Assembly: GCF_003351745.1 (NCBI RefSeq)
Contig: NZ_CP031222.1
Coordinates: 3,392,207-3,456,206 of the forward strand
Origin: Aquirhabdus parva
Lineage (GTDB): Bacteria; Pseudomonadota; Gammaproteobacteria; Pseudomonadales; Moraxellaceae
Length of the DNA stretch: 64,000 bases
Reading direction: 5' to 3'
In this document: positions 28,104-36,617 of the stretch, piece by piece
Layout of the letters: the number at the start of each line of letters is the position of its first letter
How positions within the stretch are numbered: position 1 is the stretch's first letter
The notes under the pieces: model-generated
Told to the model about the DNA's origin: nothing
Seen by the model: only the letters and a program-made list of their open reading frames with translations
The model's database searches: none
Translations under genes and position numbers: made by a program

Positions 28104-28590
28104 TGTTATTCTCCTTGACTTACACATCCCATGATATTCAGTCGATCTTTATTGTTTTGGCGTGCCAGTGACGTCATCGACTTTGGCGATATTTTAGTTT
28201 ACTGCGCTTTACTGCTGATCTGGGACATGATCAGGTATCGTTTATGTTGTAACAGCCCTCTTCATCTTACCTCCCTAAATCTAAGGTTCTCGATCTTTTT
28301 TAAATGGAGGGCATCACACTTCATGTAAAATAAGGTTCTAAATTGGCACGCAATGATAATGATCTGGCGCGAAATGAACTATTTCCATAGAGCAAAAATC
28401 AAGAGAATAGTAAACTCAGTAAGTCGATTAAACTTATGATATTCAATCATATAATATGACCATGTGAATCAATGCATATGCCCATGCGTTATTGCTATTG
28501 AACTGAACACCTGCATATCTCGACTCTCAACCTGACACTTCTCAGTTGTATTTTTACCAACGCTCCAATCGTTCGATGCTCTTTTTTTGC
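28104..28590. other. Intergenic region, wax-ester synthase to zinc-ribbon gene
   Basis: About 490 bases. ORFs here (such as 28131-28328) lack a ribosome-binding site and family resemblance. It must hold promoters for two divergent genes, but I found no clear operator or leader structure. Confidence 0.5.
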
Positions 28591-28863
28591 ATGGAGAAAT
28601 ACGTGGACAATCTTGTTGAATTTCAATGCCTCAGTTGTGATGCAATTCATCACGAAAAGCTGACTCAGATTCTCCTCAACAAATCATATTTATTTTGCTC
28701 CATCTGTCCCAGTTGTGGACAGGTGATCGGCAGTGAAACTAAAGGCGCGCAATTAGAGGATTATCTCAATACGCACTTTGTCTTGAATGATACAGCGACC
28801 AATCTTCCTGATGCATTTCAACAAATCACTTCAGGCTCTTATAAACGACGCGCTGCTCATTAA
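28591..28863 (+). CDS. Mini zinc-ribbon protein of unknown function (paralogue A)
   Basis: A 90-residue protein with two CxxC pairs: FQCLSCDAIHHEKL and CSICPSCGQVIGSETKG. After these comes a short region with LEDYLNTHF and a basic C-terminus ending in KRRAAH. The pairs should bind one Zn2+ as in transcription-factor or rubredoxin-like ribbons. A second, similar protein is encoded at 51279-51521. The start may be the ATG at 28591 or the GTG at 28603, which has GGAG 6 bases upstream. The last 38 bases overlap the AraC-type gene tail-to-tail. Function unknown. Confidence 0.6.
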   Translation: MEKYVDNLVEFQCLSCDAIHHEKLTQILLNKSYLFCSICPSCGQVIGSETKGAQLEDYLNTHFVLNDTATNLPDAFQQITSGSYKRRAAH

Positions 28864-29911
28864 AAATGCTCCCTTGACCTATATATTGACCCGGAGTCTT
28901 TTGCGTCCAACGTTTAAAGGCACGGCTAAAACTGGCATTTGTGGCATAGCCCAGCTTGATTGCAATCTGATTTAATGACAAATCTCCCCGCTGAATCATC
29001 ATCCGTGCAGTTTGTTCCCGAGTCTGGTCATATAGGGCATTAAAATTCTGATTCGCATTTTTGAGCAAACGCTGCAATGTACGTTTAGATAGACGCAGCT
29101 TTGCAGCAACAACTTCGATTGATTGCAATCCATCCTTTTCACAATAAATCAGTTCTCGAACCAAAACCGTGATATCTCTTTTGGCCTGTATAAAATCCAA
29201 TTGCTGCTGACACATTTTCCGCAAACGCCTAGCGGTAGATGGATCAGAAAACTTCAGGGGTAAATCCAGATAATGGGCAGGAAAGGCAATCCTGGATTCA
29301 GGTTGACCAAAGCGTACACGAGCCATCGTACTGCTCAAGATACCCTCAAAGCGATCAATATAATCAGGACGTTTAAAAGAAAAATCAACCTCAGGCTTCA
29401 CGGCTTGTCCTGATAGCATCGGGATGATCTCTATACTGACCAATACGGCATAAATCGCCCCGACCTCGTACAACATGCGATCCATTTCTTTATTCAAATC
29501 GAGCCATGCACATCCAAAATACAGATAGGCAGTCTCGGTCTGCAACTCCAAACGTACTCGCGCAAAAGGAATTCGGATAAGCAGGAACTGCTCGATCACA
29601 TCAATCAGTTCACGCAAGGTACTGGTGACCATGGCTGCATAGGCGACCAAACCGAAACTACTGAACTTCATTTTGCGACCAATCAAGAATCCCAAACCCG
29701 GCTCTTGTGTCAGTTGGATAGCGCGGTAGTGCAACTGAATAAAGACTGCATAGTCCACGCTGAAATGATTATCTTCTAATGCCTTAAGCGTGATTCCGGT
29801 GCCTTGTAGTAAGGTTTCAGGTGCAACTTTCCAATCTGCAACGGTTTCAAGCAGCACCTTGATAAAAATCACAGGCATTCTTGGGCGATCTAGCGCAGGA
29901 GCTACACTCAT
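28826..29911 (-). CDS. AraC-family transcriptional regulator (OruR/VirS type)
   Basis: Regulator of 361 residues. The N-terminal 200 residues match the AraC-binding domain type that is common in Acinetobacter and Pseudomonas (signature near GLGFLIGRKMKFSSFGLV). The C-terminal double helix-turn-helix is clear: SIEVVAAKLRLSKRTLQRLL and LSLNQIAIKLGYATNASFSR, followed by FKRWTQKTPGQY. Target genes are not evident from the neighbours. Confidence 0.9.
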   Translation of the reverse strand: MSVAPALDRPRMPVIFIKVLLETVADWKVAPETLLQGTGITLKALEDNHFSVDYAVFIQLHYRAIQLTQEPGLGFLIGRKMKFSSFGLVAYAAMVTSTLRELIDVIEQFLLIRIPFARVRLELQTETAYLYFGCAWLDLNKEMDRMLYEVGAIYAVLVSIEIIPMLSGQAVKPEVDFSFKRPDYIDRFEGILSSTMARVRFGQPESRIAFPAHYLDLPLKFSDPSTARRLRKMCQQQLDFIQAKRDITVLVRELIYCEKDGLQSIEVVAAKLRLSKRTLQRLLKNANQNFNALYDQTREQTARMMIQRGDLSLNQIAIKLGYATNASFSRAFKRWTQKTPGQYIGQGSIFNEQRVVYKSLK

Positions 29912-30033
29912 AGCAGTTATTTTTAGTCAGCGTTTGGGGTGGAAATCTATTTTTTTTATATCGATTTCAAAAAGATCACATACCCGAATCAGTCATTCAA
30001 TCCATTTTTGTATGATTAGCGAGCACCGCTAAA

Positions 30034-30660
30034 TCATGAGGTTTTTCTGATGCCTTTGTATAGGGGGTTGATAATATTTTTTTTTGCGTTATTCGCCTCT
30101 TCAACAAACAAGATTGGCGAACCTGAAAACTGCTGTTGAAATGCTTGGCTCGGTATCGGACAGACTGCACCGTTGGTATAAAGCAGATATTTATACTGTG
30201 CGGTCGATGCAAAAAGCAATGCCATCAGGGCTTGATTGGCGACCGTTTGACGATCGACCAAAAAAGCAATCTTGCCAGAGGTATCCTTTAGCTCTGTTGG
30301 GCTTTCCATTTGAAAGCCATAAGCATCATAACCCAGCCTACGGATTGTGTTTCTGACGTCAATTAAATTTCTACGGTCATATTGCAAAGGGGGTTCCATT
30401 ACCGCTGCGACATCGCGAACACGGATATCACTGCCGTTTTTTTGATGTAATGCCACGGCAATCAGGATTGATATTCGCGTAGAGTCACTGAGTACATCGT
30501 TCGGATTAACCTGATCTAAAAAAGAGCGTAACGGTTCCAGCACCCCAATTTCTGGTTTGGCGCAGCCATCCACGATTCTGATCGGCTCAGCATGAGTCAT
30601 GGCAGACAAAGATAAGCTCAAACTCCACAAGATGACTTTAGCTGACTGTAGATAATCCAT
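30034..30660 (-). CDS. Exported protein resembling a C39-type peptidase domain without catalytic residues
   Basis: A 208-residue protein with a signal peptide ending near SAMTHAEP. The middle has the layout of a papain-like C39 peptidase domain: a helix after DSTRISILIAVAL where the catalytic Cys normally follows DC-G, then RRLGYDAYGFQM, then VANQALMALLF and the closing SQAFQQQFSGSPILFV. At the catalytic positions Ser/Thr replaces Cys and the His of the usual HF/HY motif is absent. It is therefore probably non-catalytic, as in C39-like accessory proteins. This is pattern reading only; a different fold remains possible. Confidence 0.45.
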   Translation of the reverse strand: MDYLQSAKVILWSLSLSLSAMTHAEPIRIVDGCAKPEIGVLEPLRSFLDQVNPNDVLSDSTRISILIAVALHQKNGSDIRVRDVAAVMEPPLQYDRRNLIDVRNTIRRLGYDAYGFQMESPTELKDTSGKIAFLVDRQTVANQALMALLFASTAQYKYLLYTNGAVCPIPSQAFQQQFSGSPILFVEEANNAKKNIINPLYKGIRKTS

Positions 30661-31086
30661 GATGAGATGTCCTTAGACGATATTCAAATGATGCAGCCTT
30701 ACATTCATTTGCGTTATAACGTCCAATGTTGCAGCAATTGTGAAGCGATGACTGCGCGCGTGACGACTGATTTTTATCCTTGGGCGCCAATCAAGTGAAT
30801 CTTTTATCCATCCCGTACCCCATTCAAGCATCAGGCGGACATTTCTTATGGAATAGGCAAGTGCCGTAATTCAATACTGCTATCTTTATATTATGAGAAT
30901 TAAAAGTTTAGCGATCACTGATCAATAACGCTAAAAATTTATCTGAAGCGAGTTGAACAGACAGCTCAACTGTAATAATATAACATTTCCAAAGACTCTT
31001 AGAGTGCGTGCACCAGACTCTACCCTTGTATACAGATGATGCTGATTTAGCCCCCTTGCCCGTTTTCCATCCTTTTGAGACTCGCC
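30661..31086. other. Intergenic region upstream of TonB receptor 1
   Basis: About 425 bases between the divergent C39-like gene and the TonB-dependent receptor gene. I found no Fur-box or Pho-box match that I would defend, no riboswitch pattern and no ORF with a good ribosome-binding site. Confidence 0.5.
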
Positions 31087-33252
31087 ATGCGCCCTAGCTC
31101 AACACGCCATCCCGTTCATCCGCTGTCTTTTGCCATTGCACTCCTTTTCACTGCACCGCTCTCTATGTCGGTTTTTGCCGCAGCCGATGCAGACAACACC
31201 GGATCAGACTCGAGTATCACACCCACATCCGCGCAAGATAAAGTGGCTCAGGTTGAGGTTAAGGCCAAGCGTCTGGATCAAGCACGTAACGGACTTTCTG
31301 TGGAAACAGGCGGGAGTAGCTATCGCATCAGTGAAAAAGATATCGCCAATATGCCACAAGGTGATAGCACCCCGATGAATCAGGTGCTGCTCCAAGCACC
31401 AGGTGTGGCGCAAGACTCTTACGGGCAATTGCATGTACGCGGCGATCATGATGATTTGCAGTATCGAATCGATGGAGTTATTTTGCCAGAGAGCATCTCA
31501 GGTTTTGGTCAGACGCTGGATCCCAGCTTTATCAAAAGCGTTAATCTGCTGACAGGTACGCTACCCGCCCAGTATGGCTATCGCACCGCTGGCGTGGTCG
31601 ATATCCAGACAAAAACCGGTGCAGTAGATACTTCCGGCAGCCTCGGGGTGTCGATGGGTAGTAATAACACCCGTGAAGTCATGGGCAGTGTGAGCGGCAG
31701 TCAGGGCAATCTCAACTATTTTCTGAACGGCTCGTTTCTGACCAACAACATCGGTATCGAAAATCCGACCTCATCCAAAAGTCCGATCCATGACACTACC
31801 GATCAATTTAAGGGCTTTGGCTATTTTTCCTATCTCGTTGGGGATGCATCACGGGTCAGCCTGATTTTAGGCAGTACCGATAGCCGCTTTCAGATCCCCA
31901 ATAGCCCGGGACAGCCGATGAACTTTCAGTTGGCAGGCGTAGCTAATTATCCATCTGAGAACCTCACAGAAAGTCAGGATGAAATCACGCACTATGGTGT
32001 GCTGTCATTCCAAAGTTCAATCGGCGATCAGTTTGATTATCAGCTCTCGGCATTCTCCCGCTATACCTCAGTCAACTTTAATCCGGATAATATTGGTGAC
32101 CTGATCTATACGGGCGTTGCCTCACAAATTGCACGTAGCGGCTGGGCGAATGGCCTGCAAGCCGATGGCAGCTATCATCTAAACCCCGAACATACCATTC
32201 GTGTTGGTGCGTTCTATAGCCGTGAGGGTCTGGATAACCAATCCAACGTACTGACTTTCCCCGCTGATGATAGTGGCAATCAAACGTCGGATCAGCCCGT
32301 CCCCTATAACGTCACGAATAAGAAAACCGCGTATCTAGAAGGCATCTATCTGCAAGATGAATGGAAGGCTACCGACAAGCTGACCATCAACTATGGCGGG
32401 CGCTATGATCATGTCGATGCCTATGTGACAGGCGATCAATTCAGTCCAAGACTCGGTGCCGTCTATCAGTTGTCCCCTGAAACCATAATCCATGCAGGCT
32501 ATGCACGCTATTTCACCCCACCACCGATGGAACTGGTGAGTAACGATACGATTGCCGCATCAGTCGGCACAACCAATGCACCAGCCAATACGCTCAATGA
32601 TCCGGTGAAGTCGGAAAGCTCCAATGCCTATGACATCGGGGTTAGCCATAAATTCACGCCGCAATTAACCATGGGTGTCGACAGCTACTACAAGCAAGTC
32701 ACCAATCTGCTGGATGAAGGTCAGTTTGGTTCAGCACTGCTCTATACGCCGTTTAACTATGCCAAAGGCAAAGTCTATGGCGTGGAGCTAACCGCCAATT
32801 ATCACGACAAGAATTTCTCAGCTTATGGCAATTTGGCACGTGCAACCGCACTGGGCAAGGACATCACCTCCAGTCAATATACTTTTGACAATGATGAACT
32901 GGCATATATCTCCTATCATGATGTGCATTTAGATCACGACCAGATGCTGACGGCATCCGCAGGCATGTCCTATCAATGGCATGGCACCACATGCAGTGCG
33001 GACGCCCTCTATGGCAGCGGACTGCGTAGTGGCTTTGCCAATACCGAGCACCTACCCTCTTATGTGGTCATGAATGCAGGCGTCTCTCATGATTTCCATA
33101 CGCGTGAATTTGGGGAAGTCGAAGGACGTTTCAGTGTTGTAAATCTATTTGATCGCGTCTATGAGATCCGCGATGGCTCAGGAATCGGGGTCGGCGCACC
33201 GCAGTATGGGGCTCGACGCGAATTGTTATTTGCCGTCTCGAAGAAGTTTTAA
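31087..33252 (+). CDS. TonB-dependent outer-membrane receptor 1
   Basis: Outer-membrane receptor of about 721 residues with a signal peptide ending near SVFAAAD. The plug domain begins around QVEVKAKRLDQARNGLSVET and includes DGVILPESISGFG and GYRTAGVVDIQTKTG; the beta barrel ends in an aromatic residue (SKKF). No ligand can be named: there is no siderophore or vitamin gene beside it, and no ion-starvation operator seen upstream. The start at 31087 (ATG) is used rather than a TTG at 31075. A bidirectional terminator follows. Confidence 0.85.
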   Translation: MRPSSTRHPVHPLSFAIALLFTAPLSMSVFAAADADNTGSDSSITPTSAQDKVAQVEVKAKRLDQARNGLSVETGGSSYRISEKDIANMPQGDSTPMNQVLLQAPGVAQDSYGQLHVRGDHDDLQYRIDGVILPESISGFGQTLDPSFIKSVNLLTGTLPAQYGYRTAGVVDIQTKTGAVDTSGSLGVSMGSNNTREVMGSVSGSQGNLNYFLNGSFLTNNIGIENPTSSKSPIHDTTDQFKGFGYFSYLVGDASRVSLILGSTDSRFQIPNSPGQPMNFQLAGVANYPSENLTESQDEITHYGVLSFQSSIGDQFDYQLSAFSRYTSVNFNPDNIGDLIYTGVASQIARSGWANGLQADGSYHLNPEHTIRVGAFYSREGLDNQSNVLTFPADDSGNQTSDQPVPYNVTNKKTAYLEGIYLQDEWKATDKLTINYGGRYDHVDAYVTGDQFSPRLGAVYQLSPETIIHAGYARYFTPPPMELVSNDTIAASVGTTNAPANTLNDPVKSESSNAYDIGVSHKFTPQLTMGVDSYYKQVTNLLDEGQFGSALLYTPFNYAKGKVYGVELTANYHDKNFSAYGNLARATALGKDITSSQYTFDNDELAYISYHDVHLDHDQMLTASAGMSYQWHGTTCSADALYGSGLRSGFANTEHLPSYVVMNAGVSHDFHTREFGEVEGRFSVVNLFDRVYEIRDGSGIGVGAPQYGARRELLFAVSKKF

Positions 33253-33278
33253 GACAGTCGCCAATCCAACAAACTCAT

Positions 33279-33311
33279 AAAAAAAGCCCCTCAATACGGT
33301 GGCTTTTTTTT
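33279..33311. terminator. Bidirectional rho-independent terminator
   Basis: An A-run and GCC at 33279-33288 pair with GGC and a T-run at 33301-33311. It lies between the converging TonB receptor and DUF333 genes and can serve both. Confidence 0.75.
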
Positions 33312-33328
33312 TATGATCGAAAATCATT

Positions 33329-33580
33329 TTATTGAATACTGCGATGGTCACGTCTAAACAGCGCCCATGAATCCAATCGTTCACCGCTGGGGAGAATACA
33401 GTCCGAGCGCTGACCTTCTGGGGTATCGATGAGGACTTCTTTGCCCTCCAACTTGGCACAATACACTGAAGCCGGATTTGCCATCCCAACAGATTGATCA
33501 GGATATGGCATTAGATTTTTGCATCCTGCGAAACAAACAATTCCTACACTGCCGATACTGATTATAATGGCTTTTTTCAT
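33329..33580 (-). CDS. DUF333-family lipoprotein (copy 1)
   Basis: An 83-residue protein. A signal sequence ends in the lipobox CFAGC (Cys at residue 20), so it is a lipoprotein. The remainder has ANPASVYCAKLEGKEVL and SDCILPSGERLDSWALFRR, matching DUF333 proteins. These are small, secreted, disulfide-containing proteins of unknown function. A close paralogue follows at 33750. AGGAAT precedes the ATG at 33580. Confidence 0.8.
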   Translation of the reverse strand: MKKAIIISIGSVGIVCFAGCKNLMPYPDQSVGMANPASVYCAKLEGKEVLIDTPEGQRSDCILPSGERLDSWALFRRDHRSIQ

Positions 33581-33749
33581 CGTTATTATTCCTTGGTTTT
33601 TCTTTTATTGAAGTGACGGTCTTACACGATTGAGACTACCACTTATTTATCCTTTCAGCGACGCTCATGATCAAAAATTAAAATCATTTCCTCACTTCAC
33701 CGATAGCCGTTGAACAATGAAATATAGGCATTGCACACCGATCAATTTA

Positions 33750-33998
33750 TTAAATACTTTTATGATTTCGGCTAAACATTGTCCACTCATTCAACCGCTC
33801 AACGCTGGGTAAAATGCAATCAGCCCCCCGAGATTCGAACGAATTGTTAATCACACTTTTACCCCCTAACTTGGCACAATACACAGAGGCAGGATTGACC
33901 GCTTCCACAGCTTGATCTGGATGCGACATGAGATTGCTGCACCCTGCTAAATCAACGACTCCAAGAGTATACAAACTTAATATCATCAATTTTTTCAT
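33750..33998 (-). CDS. DUF333-family lipoprotein (copy 2)
   Basis: An 82-residue protein with lipobox VDLAGC and the same NPASVYCAKLGGK and DCILP-x-VERLNEW pattern as the neighbouring copy. The Ser-Gly of the first copy (LPSGERL) is Ser-Val here, and the last motif is FSRN instead of FRRD. The two genes are tandem on the minus strand with about 170 bases between, so they arose by duplication and each has its own ribosome-binding site. Confidence 0.78.
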   Translation of the reverse strand: MKKLMILSLYTLGVVDLAGCSNLMSHPDQAVEAVNPASVYCAKLGGKSVINNSFESRGADCILPSVERLNEWTMFSRNHKSI

Positions 33999-34186
33999 CG
34001 CAATTGCTCTTTATAGCGTTTGAGCCGCTCATAGAATCATCAAAAAAACTTTCTGTTCGATATTCGCGCATTTGAGTCGAGAAGTCGATGAAAAAGCATC
34101 TAACGTTAATAAACCCACCGTACTAAAACCACCAAAAATAATAGTAACTTATGAAAATAAATTCTTAATTATCTGAAATTTAAAAT

Positions 34187-34219
34187 AAAAAATGACTCAC
34201 TATTTAAGGAGTCATTTTT
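34187..34219 (-). terminator. Terminator after the 25-residue membrane peptide gene
   Basis: AAAAAATGACTC at 34187-34198 pairs with GAGTCATTTTT at 34209-34219. On the minus strand the stem ends in a T-run. Confidence 0.7.
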
Positions 34220-34254
34220 AAAGATCAGACATTAGTATGCGTTAATGAATACGC

Positions 34255-34332
34255 TTAATGAAAAAAGAAATACGCAATCACCAAGACGATACCCGGTACA
34301 CCCAGTACCCAAGCAAGCAAATATTTTCCCAT
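34255..34332 (-). CDS. 25-residue single-helix membrane peptide
   Basis: Reads MGKYLLAWVLGVPGIVLVIA followed by YFFFH, one hydrophobic helix with a Gly-x-Pro-Gly turn. GGAG lies 8 bases before the ATG, and terminators flank it on both sides (34187-34219, 34385-34419), so it is an independent transcription unit. Small peptides of this MGK-LLAW type occur in other proteobacteria; function unknown. Confidence 0.6.
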   Translation of the reverse strand: MGKYLLAWVLGVPGIVLVIAYFFFH

Positions 34333-34384
34333 TTTGAATCTCCAATTTCTTTTAGAAAAATGAACACACACTGACTCAAGGGAT

Positions 34385-34419
34385 AAAAAGCATGCCCCCT
34401 TCAGAGGAACATGCTTTTT
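34385..34419. terminator. Terminator between CsbD and small peptide gene
   Basis: AAAAAGCATG at 34385-34394 pairs with CATGCTTTTT at 34410-34419. On the minus strand it follows the CsbD-family gene. Confidence 0.7.
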
Positions 34420-34492
34420 ACGAAGTAACGATCAATTGACTGATGACAGAAATCTAGATATCAAAGCAGTCTACGATCTATTGAAAACAAAT

Positions 34493-34708
34493 TTAGACTT
34501 TACGGTCTGGGTCATTTTTATCCCAGAAAGCTTGAACTTGCTCGTGCGCTTGTTCTTTGGTTTTGCCGTAGCGCTCTTGCACGACGCCAACCAGATGATC
34601 TTTACCCGCTTCGGCTTTTTTCAGATCGTCATCAGTGAGGTCTGCCCATTCCGCTTTTGCTTTGGCAACCACTTGTTTCCATTTTCCAGCGATAATATCG
34701 GTATTCAT
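34493..34708 (-). CDS. CsbD-family stress protein
   Basis: A 71-residue hydrophilic, helix-rich protein beginning MNTDIIAGKWKQVVAKAKAE with the CsbD pattern of repeated GK/KA-rich helices and Y-G-K-T-K. CsbD proteins accumulate in stress in Bacillus and in many proteobacteria; biochemical role unknown. AAGGAT precedes the ATG at 34708; the frame is open to 34750. Confidence 0.85.
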   Translation of the reverse strand: MNTDIIAGKWKQVVAKAKAEWADLTDDDLKKAEAGKDHLVGVVQERYGKTKEQAHEQVQAFWDKNDPDRKV

Positions 34709-34929
34709 AATCAATATCCTTCTTAATCGATTGTCAGATGGCCACGACATTGTGACGTTACTGCCTAATCACTATAGCAAGAGATACTGTTTTGATGAGG
34801 CGGCTTCTTGTCGGCGTTTAACCGGGCTTCCGCCCTATTGCTGTAACAACCGTAAATTATTGAAACATCAGGGGCACAATTCGTACAACCCCTTTTTTAT
34901 CTCAGTACACCAATTTGAATGCTGTTGGG

Positions 34930-35340
34930 CTAGTTTTTGGGATCATCTTCGCGTGTATCTTGTTGATCTGATCCACCACGCGCTGAGGTTCCCATGGTTT
35001 GATACTTCGCATTCATCTCTTTAAGTTTTTGGTCATCTAGATCTTCCACATCCAGTAACGCATTAGCAGCACCTTTAGTCGCACATATGAGTTCATCGAG
35101 TTTGAGCTGAATCGCTTGGGTATCCCGATTTTGTGAGTTTTGAATCACAAAGACCATAAGAAAGGTGATGATCGTGGTAAAGGTATTGATGACCAGTTGC
35201 CAAGTATTGCTATAGTGAAACATGGGACCCGTGATAATCCAAACCAAGATCAGTACGACCGCTGCAATAAACACTTTTGGTTGACCACAAAAGTTAGAAG
35301 CCCATTTTGCAAAACGGGTATATATCGATTTATTTTGCAT
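34930..35340 (-). CDS. Low-affinity iron permease-family membrane protein
   Basis: A 136-residue membrane protein with two helices: residues 25-45 (VFIAAVVLILVWIITGPMF) and 55-75 (TFTTIITFLMVFVIQNSQ), then a soluble tail ELICATKGAANALLDVEDL. This matches the bacterial branch of the low-affinity iron permease family, where transport has not been shown. GGAGAGG precedes the ATG at 35340; the frame runs to 35373. Confidence 0.8.
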   Translation of the reverse strand: MQNKSIYTRFAKWASNFCGQPKVFIAAVVLILVWIITGPMFHYSNTWQLVINTFTTIITFLMVFVIQNSQNRDTQAIQLKLDELICATKGAANALLDVEDLDDQKLKEMNAKYQTMGTSARGGSDQQDTREDDPKN

Positions 35341-35623
35341 TTTTCCTCTCCAACGGTCTTTGTATGCAGGCATTGATCATTATTCATACTGTGCAGTAGA
35401 GATACGGTGCTTTGGTAACAATCACGTTACGGGGCGATACGTTATGTTGATCTTAGATAGGTATCGTTATTTGACGAATCATCACATCTTCACAAAACTG
35501 TATAAAATACAAATCATTATTAATTAGCATTCTGTTAGCCAGCTTACATCTCATACAGTCCACCCCCAGAGGTGATCAAATAACGTGCTACGATTTTTCT
35601 TTTATAAGTAGGAGAATAACGCG

Positions 35624-35824
35624 ATGACTGAAGAATATAAAACCGCGCCGCCCGAGAGGAAAAAGGATAAACGCGTAGCCTATGCTTTACTCTTTACTAT
35701 TGTGGCGATCATGCTGGCAGCCATTATCATTGGCTTTAATCTGTGGGAACATCCAAAACCTTCGGAAAAACTTGTTCTGCCACCCGCTGTGGCAGAGAGC
35801 AATACAGGTACAGCTGCTAAATAA
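35624..35824 (+). CDS. Small single-helix membrane protein, unknown
   Basis: A 66-residue protein with a basic N-terminus (PPERKKDKR), one membrane helix (residues 20-41) and an acidic/Ala-rich exported tail. AGGAGAA lies before the ATG and a perfect 12-bp hairpin terminator follows it, so it is an independent gene. I do not recognise the family. Confidence 0.6.
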   Translation: MTEEYKTAPPERKKDKRVAYALLFTIVAIMLAAIIIGFNLWEHPKPSEKLVLPPAVAESNTGTAAK

Positions 35825-35843
35825 AAGATGCATTGATATAAAG

Positions 35844-35871
35844 AAATCGCCGCCCATAAGGGCGGCGATTT
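35844..35871. terminator. Bidirectional terminator
   Basis: AAATCGCCGCCC at 35844-35855 and GGGCGGCGATTT at 35860-35871 form a perfect 12-bp stem with loop ATAA. It lies between the small membrane gene and the converging hemerythrin gene. Confidence 0.8.
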
Positions 35872-35891
35872 TAATGGACTAAACGACCTTT

Positions 35892-36353
35892 CTAAACCAC
35901 CATTTTCTTCACTTTTTGCAGCTCAATGGCAAGTTCTTCAAAATCCAAATCCACATGTTCGAGTAGCGGGAAAATATAATTTTCTTCTTCCTCGATGTGA
36001 TAACACATGAGTTCTGCAAGTTTTTTGAAGGTACAGTCATAAAGAGGATCAAAAGGGCTCATGCCGCCTAACTTCTGAATCAGATGCCGCGCACGATCAT
36101 GCTCAACAATCGACTCACTGACCAATGCCGGACCATGCGGAAGATGTTTAGCAATCAGCGGATAGAGGACATTCTCTTCGGCAACCAGATGCGTCATTAA
36201 ATCCAGAGCCATCTGTTTCATCACTTTTTCTTTGATTTTAAAGTCCAGATCACCAAGAGCCGCGAAATAGTCGAAGCATTCTTTGGCTTTAAAATGGTCG
36301 ATTTTTAAGAGATCAATAACGGTTGTAGGTATCATTTTTACTGGCGCATTCAT
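35892..36353 (-). CDS. Hemerythrin-domain protein
   Basis: A 153-residue cytoplasmic protein of the hemerythrin HHE cation-binding family. The His/Glu ligand pattern of a di-iron four-helix bundle is visible: KIDHFKAKECF, LMTHLVAEENVLYPLI, SIVEHDRARHLI and MCYHIEEEENYIFPLLE. These proteins bind O2 or NO or sense iron/redox. AGGAG precedes the ATG at 36353; the frame runs on to 36392. It forms no operon. Confidence 0.85.
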   Translation of the reverse strand: MNAPVKMIPTTVIDLLKIDHFKAKECFDYFAALGDLDFKIKEKVMKQMALDLMTHLVAEENVLYPLIAKHLPHGPALVSESIVEHDRARHLIQKLGGMSPFDPLYDCTFKKLAELMCYHIEEEENYIFPLLEHVDLDFEELAIELQKVKKMVV

Positions 36354-36617
36354 GATAGAACTCCTTGGCCGATTACCAGCCAGATGAGCCAAAATTGCTC
36401 AAATCTTGTTCAACTTTATTTTACATCTGCGAAGCGTTGTTATGGGTGTTGTTGTCGATGTTGTTCTGTGTTGTTATGAAATATTGCGTATCTCAATGTT
36501 TAGATCGCACGCTTATGCAGAAGCCTAGGCAAAAAAAATTGTCGCCGATCTTCATCAAATCTCAATTGAGGGGTGCTAGCATCGAGCCTTTCGTGACTTC
36601 ACTATAGATGCTGTGCA

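Noticed and set aside
28131-28328. Plus-strand ORF of 65 residues
   Set aside because: No ribosome-binding site, odd composition and no family pattern; probably chance in an intergenic region.
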